Counted from the stretch's first letter, positions 1 to 5,910 are shown. The stretch: DNA of 6,313 nucleotides from Phycisphaerales bacterium UBA1845 (GCA_002338715.1 DDIR01000030.1:593-6905); one strand, 5' to 3'. Notes: generated by a model from the sequence alone, not told the origin. A program made the numbers and translations.

Positions 1-42
1 CCGCCAGCGTTCGTTCTGAGCCAGGATCAAACTCTTCACTTA
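1..42 (-). rRNA. 16S ribosomal RNA, 5' end (partial)
   Basis: Read on the minus strand, positions 36 down to 1 contain the universal 16S start AGAGTTTGATCCTGGCTCAG followed by AACGAACGCTGGCGG. Aligning this to the E. coli 16S numbering (GAGTTTGATC at base 9) places the mature 5' end near position 42. Only this first piece is present; the rest of the gene lies beyond the left edge. The AACGAACGCTGGCGG continuation is compatible with Planctomycetota or Verrucomicrobiota, but it is too short to place the organism. The exact mature end is inferred from the alignment, not seen as a processing site. Confidence 0.96.
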
Positions 43-123
43 ATTCATTAACGCCACCCGAAGGCGACGTTCATGACAATTGGAAGGCTTACACTTTCTC
101 TGGCACTCGTGAAAATGTAAGTC

Positions 124-150
124 GCAATGGCTCCTGATTAAAACCATTGC
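124..150 (-). other. Leader stem-loop near the 16S 5' end
   Basis: GCAATGG (124-130) and CCATTGC (144-150) form a perfect 7-bp stem with a 13-base loop, so the minus-strand transcript folds into a hairpin about 82 nt before 16S. A second palindrome, GCTCGCTGGCGAGC (168-181), lies next to it. Such hairpins are common in 16S leaders and may take part in RNase III processing or folding; which role applies is not visible. Confidence 0.5.
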
Positions 151-349
151 TAATCATCCCTGCCGACGCTCGCTGGCGAGCAATCGACAAGATGTTTCAT
201 GATTACGAACCCAACCCCACCGCATCAAAAATCACATGCCCGAAAGCACGGAAATTTAATGGTGCCCACCCGTTCAGCACGAAGCCAAAAAGGTGTTTCC
301 GGCAGGAAGGTTCCACATTCTCACGACGAACCTAAATCAACCTGTTTAC

Positions 350-362
350 TTGTCAAAGAGCA
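350..362 (-). promoter_or_regulatory. boxA antitermination element of the rRNA leader
   Basis: The minus strand reads TGCTCTTTGACAA here, very close to the classic rRNA boxA (TGCTCTTTAACAA in E. coli). In the transcript boxA is bound by NusB-NusE (S10), assembling an antitermination complex that keeps RNA polymerase reading through the untranslated rRNA operon. It lies about 45 nt downstream of the predicted P2 start and about 308 nt upstream of 16S, a normal leader position. The sequence match is direct; the role is from the known element. Confidence 0.85.
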
Positions 363-381
363 GTTTTCTCGCTGTCGTGCG

Positions 382-403
382 AAAAAAAACGCCGCGATTC
401 GCG
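382..403 (-). other. Short GC hairpin followed by a T8 tract in the rRNA leader
   Basis: On the minus strand CGCG (403-400), loop AAT, CGCG (396-393) is followed by GCG and eight T residues (389-382). It has the outline of an intrinsic terminator, but the stem is only four pairs (five with a T-G pair) with a three-base loop, and two or three bases separate it from the T tract. It starts within a few bases of the predicted P2 start site. It could be a pause or weak attenuation site upstream of boxA; termination is not supported strongly. Confidence 0.35.
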
Positions 404-411
404 AGCCCAGT

Positions 412-439
412 ACTGTAACCAGGCAAGCGTCGTTGTCAA
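412..439 (-). promoter_or_regulatory. rRNA promoter P2 (proximal), with UP-like tract
   Basis: On the minus strand a second perfect TTGACA lies at 439-434, followed by a 16-nt spacer and TACAGT at 417-412 as the -10. CAAAAATTCG at 460-451 is A/T-rich at the same distance upstream as the tract of P1. The sequence after the -10 is GC-rich (ACTGGGCTCGC), resembling the GC-rich discriminators of growth-rate-controlled rRNA promoters. Tandem P1/P2 arrangements are known from other bacterial rRNA operons. Activity here is inferred from sequence only. Confidence 0.7.
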
Positions 440-508
440 CCCGACAGGATCGAATTTTTGCCGGTCAAACCAGCCATCGATCCCGGGTTTCCAACCCGCG
501 GGAGGAGA

Positions 509-536
509 AAAATAGCAGATCGCTTTTCGTTGTCAA
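509..536 (-). promoter_or_regulatory. rRNA promoter P1 (distal), with UP-like tract
   Basis: On the minus strand there is a perfect -35 hexamer TTGACA at 536-531, a 16-nt spacer, and a -10 hexamer TATTTT at 514-509. The A/T tract ATTTTTATTT at 560-551 lies where a distal UP element would be (about -49 to -58 if transcription starts near 502). The promoter begins only 44 bases after the stop codon of the zinc-ribbon gene and points into the 16S gene. The hexamers are seen directly; use by the housekeeping sigma factor is inferred. Confidence 0.7.
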
Positions 537-579
537 GCCGACTTCGGACGAAATAAAAATTGTCTGCCAAACCCCCGTT

Positions 580-1188
580 TCAGGCCTGAAGTAACAGGCT
601 CAAAACCATAAAAAACGGCAGCAAAAGGTTCACCCCGATCGCCCAATAAGCCAGTCCCCCGCGACGCTCCCGGCGGTTCCGCCACAACGCGATCACCGAA
701 ACCAACGTCGCCACGAACCACAGCAACATGACCCCCATGCCAAGCACCGACAACTTCACCAGCCAAGGTTGCTGGGTCTCTGCCGCATCCTGCACAAACT
801 TCGTCATCTCTTCCGAATCCACCCCAAAACCAACTCGGTTTCCAACCTCGTCCACGAAGCGATACACGATCCAGAAAAATAGCAAAATTGCACCAATTCC
901 CAGCAGCAATGCCGTCAACGCCACGCCGTCAAACATGCCCCGGTGCGTTGCCGGCGCGTAACCGGCTGGGCTGTAATCCACCGTCAGCACCCCTGTCGGC
1001 GCCGCCTGCAATTCGCCCCCCGGTTCGCTCGAAGTCTCATCAGCCTCCGCTGCGGGCGCACGCAATTGCGAGAATCCAGGCGCCGTCACCGTGTCGCCAC
1101 AGTACGGACATTCAACGAGACGGTTCGCCCACTCGTCCGCCACCTCGATCGCCTTCAGGCACGATATGCAATTGAATTGAATGGCCAT
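580..1188 (-). CDS. Zinc-ribbon membrane protein of unknown function (202 aa)
   Basis: The product begins with a cytoplasmic zinc ribbon: C7-x2-C10 and C27-x2-C30 (NCISC ... CPYCG), in the layout of the ribbons that start many planctomycete membrane proteins. A flexible linker rich in Ala, Glu and Pro (about 38-84) follows. Three hydrophobic segments come next, near 89-112, 146-168 and 179-200, with a basic loop RNRRERRGG (170-178) between the last two, which predicts that loop on the cytoplasmic side. The ATG at 1188-1186 is chosen because the ribbon starts directly after it; the only Shine-Dalgarno-like match is a weak TAGG eight bases upstream. The gene ends 44 bases before rRNA promoter P1, and no terminator separates them, so its transcripts could enter the rRNA leader. 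No enzymatic motif is visible; I do not recognise a named family beyond the ribbon, so function is unknown. Confidence 0.85.
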   Translation of the reverse strand: MAIQFNCISCLKAIEVADEWANRLVECPYCGDTVTAPGFSQLRAPAAEADETSSEPGGELQAAPTGVLTVDYSPAGYAPATHRGMFDGVALTALLLGIGAILLFFWIVYRFVDEVGNRVGFGVDSEEMTKFVQDAAETQQPWLVKLSVLGMGVMLLWFVATLVSVIALWRNRRERRGGLAYWAIGVNLLLPFFMVLSLLLQA

Positions 1189-1567
1189 GCGCGTAGCCTA
1201 TCGCTGCTCCCCATTCTGTGCAATCACAACCAGCTTCGCCAAACTGCCGCAAGAAAAATCGGACACCGCGGACACCTCAAAACCCCCTGATTTGACCAGC
1301 CAATTGTGCATCCGCCTGAACGCTTGCCTTTATCTGGTAGCCGCTCAATCCGCGCGCGAAGTTGCGTCAAATGCGCACGTGCCCAACGCCAGTCAATTCA
1401 AAATCAGCACTCAAGTTCGGCTGGCAGCGCAACCGATCATTGCTGTGCCAAACGCTCGACATCAAACGCCAAACCAAATCGCACGTTTCTTTCGAGCGCA
1501 TCTTGTTTCAACAATTGACGGTTAGTCCGTTTAGAAGAACAGGTCAGCAGACAAGGATTCAACCAAC
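1189..1567. other. Intergenic region without a recognisable gene (379 bases)
   Basis: This gap separates the divergent zinc-ribbon gene (minus) and the 48-codon gene (plus), so it should carry both promoters. I find no convincing -35/-10 pair in either direction: TTGACG at 1515-1520 has no good -10 at the right distance. Overlapping short frames on the plus strand lack ribosome binding sites and look like non-coding translation. Small oddities are a GGACACC repeat (1261-1267 and 1270-1276), CGCGCGCG near 1351 and the palindrome GCACGTGC near 1374. An untranslated RNA or a decayed gene is possible but not supported. Confidence 0.5.
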
Positions 1568-1714
1568 ATGAGCAGAACCGATATCATCCGCACGATCAGC
1601 ATTCTCAACCAGTCAGCCCAACTCGACTTCCTCCAGGATTTCACCACGGAAGAGTTGGCCGCCTATCTCGACAAACTTCGATCGATTCCATCCGAGCCAT
1701 TCTGCGTTGAATAA
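1568..1714 (+). CDS. Small acidic helical protein of unknown function (48 aa)
   Basis: The ATG at 1568 is preceded by AAGGA (1553-1557) with a ten-base spacing, a plausible Shine-Dalgarno site. The 48-residue product starts MSRTDIIRTI and contains a leucine- and acid-rich stretch (QLDFLQDFTTEELAAYLDKL, about 18-37) that looks like two amphipathic helices, then ends SIPSEPFCVE. The TTEELAAYLDKL segment resembles helix-turn segments seen in other very small planctomycete proteins, but I cannot name a family. No membrane segment, signal peptide or metal site is present, so it is probably cytosolic. It stands alone: no gene lies within 370 bases upstream, and a strong intrinsic terminator follows 75 bases after the stop, giving a self-contained monocistronic unit. 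The ribosome binding site plus terminator are the main grounds for calling it real; an antisense shadow frame covers part of it. Confidence 0.65.
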   Translation: MSRTDIIRTISILNQSAQLDFLQDFTTEELAAYLDKLRSIPSEPFCVE

Positions 1715-1789
1715 GTGAGCAAACAGGGTTTAGAAAACCGCGCTTCAACCGGATCGATTCCAAGCCAACGCGCGACCAATCGATCCACG

Positions 1790-1819
1790 GCGGCTCTTCT
1801 TTTTTGAAGAGCCGCTTTT
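1790..1819 (+). terminator. Intrinsic terminator after the 48-aa gene
   Basis: GCGGCTCTTC (1790-1799) pairs perfectly with GAAGAGCCGC (1806-1815) around a six-T loop, and TTTT (1816-1819) follows. A ten-bp GC-capped stem with a U tract is a textbook Rho-independent terminator on the plus strand. It ends the transcript of the small gene at 1568-1714. The minus-strand reading has AAAA before the stem and no T tract after it, so it is directional. Confidence 0.85.
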
Positions 1820-1871
1820 CGTTGATACCCGTCGCACCCAAGCACATTTCGAATTCAAGAAGCGCGTCACC

Positions 1872-1936
1872 GTAGGGTGGGCCGTGCCCGCCATGCCTGA
1901 TTTCATACCAACGGCGGTGGGCACGGCCCACCCTAC
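1872..1936. repeat. Long imperfect palindrome, REP-like dispersed element
   Basis: The 21-base arm 1872-1892 (begins GTAGGGTGGGCCGTGC) is complementary to 1916-1936 (ends GGCCCACCCTAC) with a single G/T mismatch at 1890/1918, which still pairs as G-U in RNA. The loop is 23 bases. Sequences with a GTAGGGTGGGC...GCCCACCCTAC outline are, from memory, scattered in many copies through planctomycete genomes, often between genes. Only one copy is in this window, so its repeat nature is an inference. It sits between the terminator of the small gene and the promoter of the next gene, and is far more GC-rich than its flanks. Confidence 0.75.
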
Positions 1937-1977
1937 AACGGCTTCACAGATCTTTTGATCACGTACAACCAACTTAC

Positions 1978-1986
1978 TGATACAAT
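1978..1986 (+). promoter_or_regulatory. Extended -10 promoter for the zinc-ribbon/multi-span gene
   Basis: TGATACAAT contains a TG one base before TACAAT, the extended -10 form that can work with a poor -35. The best -35-like sequence, TTGATC at 1955-1960, is 20 bases away, too far to be ideal. Transcription would start near 1993, giving a leader of about 75 bases before the gene at 2068. It lies 41 bases after the palindrome. Seen as sequence only. Confidence 0.5.
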
Positions 1987-2067
1987 CACATCCGATTACC
2001 GTAGTTCTCTTCAGCAAGAGTCTCGGATCCTTCGAGCACAACAGCCGGCAGAATTCGGAGCGTGACA

Positions 2068-2946
2068 TTGACTGACGCCGAATCAACCACCGATCAACTC
2101 GAAAGCAACGCGGAACAACCGCAGATGGAATTCGACGTATTCTGCCACGAATGCGGTTACAATCTGCGAGGCATCGTCACCACGCGCTGCCCGGAATGCG
2201 GCACCGCTTCTCCCGCGCTGCAAAACGCCAAACCATCCATCCCGTGGGCGCACCGCGAATCACTCGGCAATGTCCGCGCATTCATAAGGACAGTTCTGTT
2301 CGCAAGTTTCGGATTGCGCAAACTCTCGCAAAACGTGTACTTGCCCATCGACTTCGCCGAGTCTCAAAAGTTTCGCCGATGGACGATCGGCACCACGATG
2401 CTCTTTGCCATCGCGTTCGTCGTCTGGTTTCAGGTGTCGGGCGTTTCCGGTTTGCTAAGCGATTCGTTCATTACCGATTTGCGGGGGATGATTTGGCCGA
2501 GTGTCGTGATCGTCGGCCTGCTGGCGTTGTACGTCGTGTTGGCCACCGGCGTACCCAGCCTCTTTTTCGATTATCGCGACGTCCCGGTTTCACTACGCAA
2601 CAACGCGGTGGCGCTGAGTTACTATTGCGCCGCACCACTGGCATGGTGGCCCATCCCGCTGGCGATCTCGGTCCTGATCATCCTGCAAAACCCGATCGAC
2701 ATTCGGAACCGATGGTTGGCTGTCACCTTGACGTCAATCGCATTTATCGCGCCGCTGACGCCGATCGTGCTGTGGTGCTTCCAACTGTTCAGAATCGCCA
2801 AGCGCGTCCTCCGCGGCCAAACGGGTCGAAAGGTCTGGCTGACGATCGGTATTCCGCTCTTGTGGTTTGCGTGCGCGATTCTCGTTTTCCTGCTGATTCC
2901 ACTCGCAGGCTTCTACACGTGGGTGCTTGTCGACGCCTTGTCCTGA
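2068..2946 (+). CDS. Zinc-ribbon protein with about five membrane spans, Yip1-like layout (292 aa)
   Basis: The N-terminus carries a compact zinc ribbon C26-x2-C29 ... C41-x2-C44 (FCHECGYNLRG ... RCPECG), a hallmark start of planctomycete membrane proteins. After a soluble linker, five hydrophobic segments lie near 107-130, 142-167, 180-206, 216-241 and 256-288. A ribbon followed by a five-span block recalls Yip1-type membrane proteins, but this is an analogy from layout; no diagnostic Yip1 motif was identified. Two starts compete: GTG at 2062 leaves only one base after GGAG (2057-2060), whereas the in-frame TTG at 2068 has a seven-base spacing, so TTG is preferred; the GTG would add two residues. 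The gene is probably monocistronic, driven by the extended -10 at 1978-1986, and converges on the minus-strand gene with an 18-base gap and no visible terminator. A role in sensing or membrane organisation cannot be decided. Confidence 0.88.
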   Translation: MTDAESTTDQLESNAEQPQMEFDVFCHECGYNLRGIVTTRCPECGTASPALQNAKPSIPWAHRESLGNVRAFIRTVLFASFGLRKLSQNVYLPIDFAESQKFRRWTIGTTMLFAIAFVVWFQVSGVSGLLSDSFITDLRGMIWPSVVIVGLLALYVVLATGVPSLFFDYRDVPVSLRNNAVALSYYCAAPLAWWPIPLAISVLIILQNPIDIRNRWLAVTLTSIAFIAPLTPIVLWCFQLFRIAKRVLRGQTGRKVWLTIGIPLLWFACAILVFLLIPLAGFYTWVLVDALS

Positions 2947-2964
2947 TCGACTGCACCGCAATGA

Positions 2965-4473
2965 TCACCGACCTTGCGGACGGTCGCCGTTGAGAAAGAA
3001 CACGAGATCGGCTTTGTCCATATTGACCGAACCGTCACTCCGCAACTCAAAAGTTCCGCTTTCGTCGATGCCGTTTTCTCCGACGCTATAAAGCACAGGC
3101 ATGTCAGCCGCTGGTAGATACCTGATCGCGACGGAACCTTCGGCAAAGGGATCGCATGGCACGCTGTCGAGATAATCCGGAACCAACTCTTCCAGCGCAC
3201 GGGGGCGCGCACCGTGATCGATCTCAAACAACCGAATCGCCAGCGTGATAGCGGCCATCCGACGTTGAGCACGCAACCGAAAGTCCAACAGAATCGTCCG
3301 CTCATATGAAGGCATCAGGATGGCAGCCGGCAAGAGCTTGTTGGCACCTCGGCTGATGTACGTCTCGATGTCCGGGTATAGTCGCATCGCCTCGGGAAAG
3401 GTTTCCGAATTTGCCGCTAGCACCGTTTCGGTCATTAACTCCGCAATCTGCCGCGCATGTTCGGTAAACACCGGCCGCAACAACCATGAAAAAGGCAGAG
3501 GAGGAGCCGGATACCACGCAACCCCTTTCCCGCTGCGGATCTCGTTCACGGAATCCAGAATCAGCGCCCTCTCGCCAGCAAATCCGTGCAAACGCGACAA
3601 ACGCAACTTCGATTCATCGAGCAGTGCATCGATCAACGCATGCACCTGCTGACGCGTGGCTTCTTCGGCAGTCCCGCCGCCAGACCTTGGTTCTACTTTT
3701 AGATCGTGCCCAATGAACTCCACGACCGAGCACGGCAAATTCAGAATCGACATCGCAACCAGATGACCAACAAGAAGCGGAGCGCCGATACACCGATAAT
3801 CACCGAGCCGTTGTATCGAGATGACCCGGCTCAGCGCTTCACGGTCGTGGCCCGACTTGTGCGAATGCGCAGCTCCAATTGCCGCCAACTTCGCCAGATT
3901 GCGAGTGGGGGCAAAGCTCGGAAAGAAAGCATTGAACAACGGCCTCGTATACGTGAATCCCCATTCAACCCTCTCGCATTGCCCGCCCTGCCGAAGCAAC
4001 TCAAGCGTCAGGCCGTTGGAATCGATGAACGACTGAATCTCAGAGGCAAATGCGTTGGTGCCCGAATCGAGACAACTTTGAATCAAATTATTGAACTGGC
4101 GGCTCGATGTAATGCCAGCCAGGGGATCGTACTCACGCTCGGCTTTGGTGTAGTACGTCGCCGCGTTTTCGTCCTCGGCAATCTTGACCGTCTTGTTGAA
4201 GTCCTCGACATACACCGGTTCACCGGCTTCCCGGTATGTCTCGACAAGCGAATCGTATCGGCTCTTCGTTGCCCGCGTCGTCCCAACAACAATCCCAGCC
4301 AGCAGAATCAGAAACAAAACCGCCCCACCCGCAATCCGCTTCGACCACCAGAAACGCCGCGGATGATATGCAATACAGTGCGTGGCTTCGCGTCTCAACG
4401 TTGGCCCCTTGGTCTGTGTCCACCCCACCGACGCGAATCCGTATCGCAGGCGGCGCATGGCGATCTCTACCAT
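2965..4473 (-). CDS. Signal-anchor protein with pseudopilin-like C-terminus, second tandem paralogue (502 aa)
   Basis: A single membrane segment lies near 47-66, preceded by basic residues (R39, R40, K45, R46), which predicts a cytoplasmic N-terminus and a large extracytoplasmic part. Residues about 79-115 carry TYREAGEPV...DENAATYY, a motif shared with the upstream paralogue. Residues 404-473 start RRMAAI and contain LEELVPDYLDSVPCDPF and YSVGENGIDESG, resembling the C-terminal part of GspG-type pseudopilins (helix, then loop with DPF and xGxxGxxxxG). About 39 of 70 residues in this block are identical to the neighbour by hand count. The ATG at 4473 follows the upstream stop by three bases (TAG TTG ATG), suggesting translational coupling; TTG at 4476 or a second ATG at 4458 (better AGAG spacing) are alternatives. 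Compared with its paralogue it has about 25 extra residues before the anchor. Function unknown. Confidence 0.88.
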   Translation of the reverse strand: MVEIAMRRLRYGFASVGWTQTKGPTLRREATHCIAYHPRRFWWSKRIAGGAVLFLILLAGIVVGTTRATKSRYDSLVETYREAGEPVYVEDFNKTVKIAEDENAATYYTKAEREYDPLAGITSSRQFNNLIQSCLDSGTNAFASEIQSFIDSNGLTLELLRQGGQCERVEWGFTYTRPLFNAFFPSFAPTRNLAKLAAIGAAHSHKSGHDREALSRVISIQRLGDYRCIGAPLLVGHLVAMSILNLPCSVVEFIGHDLKVEPRSGGGTAEEATRQQVHALIDALLDESKLRLSRLHGFAGERALILDSVNEIRSGKGVAWYPAPPLPFSWLLRPVFTEHARQIAELMTETVLAANSETFPEAMRLYPDIETYISRGANKLLPAAILMPSYERTILLDFRLRAQRRMAAITLAIRLFEIDHGARPRALEELVPDYLDSVPCDPFAEGSVAIRYLPAADMPVLYSVGENGIDESGTFELRSDGSVNMDKADLVFFLNGDRPQGR

Positions 4474-4476
4474 CAA

Positions 4477-5910
4477 CTACGGATTTCGAAGTGGCCGATC
4501 GCCATCGAGAAAGAAGAGCAAGTCCAGATTCTTCGAGTCTTCATTCTCACCATCCCGCCGGCCAAACAGACCGCCGTCATCAATGCCATCGGGCCCAATG
4601 CAATAGAGAACCGGTGGATTCGCACTCGGAAGATACTTGACCGGCACGTCTCCCTCATGGAAGGGATCCAGTGGGACCGTCTCAAAATACTCAGGCACAA
4701 GTTCCTGGAGTGTCTCCGGACGTCGCCCATTTTCGAGTTCGTACATGTGAATAGACAGAGCGATTGCAGCCATCCGCCGTCTGGATAGTCGCGTGTACTC
4801 GACTCTCATCGTTTCATCATATTCCGGACTGGCGATATAATCGGGCAAGATTCTATCAATCCCCCACCAGGCGGCCGGCACGGAAACATGATCGATCGCC
4901 GACATGACCTCCGGATAAGTCGAGAAGCGACTTGCTGCGACCACTTGGTCAACACTCTCCAGCGTGCGCCTGCAGTGTGAAATGAGCGTTGGATATATCA
5001 AGAATATGAACGATCTGGGTGCCCCTGAAAAGAAACCGTCGATCGGCTTACCGCTGGGAATGGCTTCGTATAAGTCCAACAAGACAACTCGCTCAGAAAT
5101 CAGTCCTGACCGAAATGCATTTGAATACCCAACGTCATTCAAGAATTCAGCGACGATTTGGCGCGATCGCTTCTTGCAGTATGCGCGATCCTCCATCCGA
5201 ATGCCGTCGGCCATCTTCGCCCCTGTTTCTTCGACTGCTTCACAGGAGAGCATGGTAATCGATGTGGTAACGAGGTGGTTGATCACGCTGCCTTCGATCG
5301 AAGTTCGATGCCCGGCAAGTCGCGCCTGTGCATACAAAAAGTCGAGCATCTCTTTGCTTCGATCACGACAATGCGATGCCCTGATTGCAATACTCAGCAG
5401 TTTCCCTGTACTGCGCGCAGCCAAGGCCTTGTCAAGGCCGGACGATGAAAGCGGATCTGCGAACATGCCTTGCCACTCAGCACGATCACAGTTCGCCCCC
5501 TTTTCTAAGAGCTCAAGTGTCACCGCATTCGTGCTGATGAACCGACCGATCTCATCGGCGTAACTGTTCGGGTTATCTGAACGGGCTGCACGAATAAGAT
5601 CAAAGTCTGAAAGTTCAATGGGAAGGGACGCAGGCCAAATGTACGCCTCTTCAGCTTGAAGATAGTAATTCGCAGCGTTGCCGTCGTCCGGAATGTCCTT
5701 GTGAGTGTCGAAGTCTTCAGTGTGCACAGGCTCGCCAGCCGCACGGTACGTCGCCAGCAACATATTGAGCCGATGCTGCGCGATAAGCGTCGCGCTCCCC
5801 CACAGCGCAACATTCAACACGAGTAATCCAATCGAAGCCCACGCAATGCGCTTCGTCCACTTGAAGCGCGGTGGGTTGTAGTCTTGGCTGGTTGAATGCG
5901 AAGCGGCCAT
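4477..5910 (-). CDS. Signal-anchor protein with pseudopilin-like C-terminus, first tandem paralogue (477 aa)
   Basis: A hydrophobic anchor near 22-44 follows basic residues R15, K17, K20 and R21, so the protein should be held in the cytoplasmic membrane with its bulk outside the cytoplasm. Residues 53-91 hold TYRAAGEPV...DDGNAANYY, a signature I recall from many planctomycete membrane proteins. The middle (about 92-370) is mostly helical with no recognised motif. Residues 378-447 contain RRMAAIALSI, ELENGRRPETLQELVPEY, VPLDPF and GPDGIDDGG, recalling the conserved C-terminal half of the GspG pseudopilin, where acidic residues of the final loop bind calcium; calcium binding here is only an inference. 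The end, FFLDGDRP, is shared with the paralogue. Usual pseudopilins are about 140 residues, so this is a much longer protein. The ATG at 5910 is the only reasonable start before the anchor; it lies inside a 12-bp inverted repeat. No clear Shine-Dalgarno is present. Confidence 0.9.
   Translation of the reverse strand: MAASHSTSQDYNPPRFKWTKRIAWASIGLLVLNVALWGSATLIAQHRLNMLLATYRAAGEPVHTEDFDTHKDIPDDGNAANYYLQAEEAYIWPASLPIELSDFDLIRAARSDNPNSYADEIGRFISTNAVTLELLEKGANCDRAEWQGMFADPLSSSGLDKALAARSTGKLLSIAIRASHCRDRSKEMLDFLYAQARLAGHRTSIEGSVINHLVTTSITMLSCEAVEETGAKMADGIRMEDRAYCKKRSRQIVAEFLNDVGYSNAFRSGLISERVVLLDLYEAIPSGKPIDGFFSGAPRSFIFLIYPTLISHCRRTLESVDQVVAASRFSTYPEVMSAIDHVSVPAAWWGIDRILPDYIASPEYDETMRVEYTRLSRRRMAAIALSIHMYELENGRRPETLQELVPEYFETVPLDPFHEGDVPVKYLPSANPPVLYCIGPDGIDDGGLFGRRDGENEDSKNLDLLFFLDGDRPLRNP

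Larger units (their letters stand above)
43..508 (-). other. 16S rRNA leader (transcribed spacer upstream of 16S)
   Basis: This stretch between the 16S 5' end and the promoter cluster has no credible protein gene on either strand; the short reading frames here have no ribosome binding site and no family resemblance. It holds a boxA element, a T8 tract and several inverted repeats near the 16S gene. The leader would be about 360 nt from the proximal promoter or about 460 nt from the distal one. This is expected for the 5' external spacer of an rRNA operon, whose 5' half of the 16S processing stem would lie here. The partner half lies downstream of 16S, outside the window. Confidence 0.8.

Noticed and set aside
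334..356. TTGACA at 356-351 (minus) as the -35 of a third rRNA promoter
   Set aside because: No acceptable -10 lies 15-19 bases downstream, and the hexamer is fully explained as part of boxA.
479..502. CGGGTT/AACCCG hairpin just after P1 as an intrinsic terminator
   Set aside because: The stem has only six pairs with a three-base loop and no T tract follows on the minus strand; it is more likely leader structure.
579..590. Palindrome TTCAGGCCTGAA over the stop of the zinc-ribbon gene as a terminator or operator
   Set aside because: It has no loop and cannot form a stable hairpin, no T tract follows at the right distance, and it lies in coding sequence; the later A/T tract is better placed as a UP element.
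943..1525. Overlapping plus-strand frames of 95 to 115 codons opposite and after the zinc-ribbon gene
   Set aside because: They partly run antisense to the ribbon gene, have biased Arg/His/Pro composition and no start signals.
1680..1762. Direct repeat GATCGATTCCA at 1680-1690 and 1752-1762
   Set aside because: Only two short copies, one within coding sequence, with no associated mobile gene; it is compatible with chance.
1745..2086. Minus-strand frames of 96 and 113 codons crossing the palindrome and terminator
   Set aside because: They translate the palindromic repeat (giving VGWAVPT/GTAHPT-like text) and the terminator stem, and have no ribosome site, so they are not credible genes.
2944..2990. 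CGACC/GGTCG pairing near the convergent gene ends as a bidirectional terminator
   Set aside because: Five pairs with an eight-base loop, inside the minus-strand coding region, and no T tract on either strand.
2151..2993. A 280-codon plus-strand frame overlapping the zinc-ribbon/multi-span gene
   Set aside because: It is a frame-shifted shadow: Arg/His-rich, with no membrane segments or family motifs, whereas the other frame has a zinc ribbon and clear hydrophobic spans.
3706..4788. A 360-codon plus-strand open frame antisense to both tandem paralogues
   Set aside because: It lies wholly opposite two well-supported genes, has a basic, low-complexity composition, no ribosome site and no recognisable domain; long antisense frames are common over GC-rich coding DNA.
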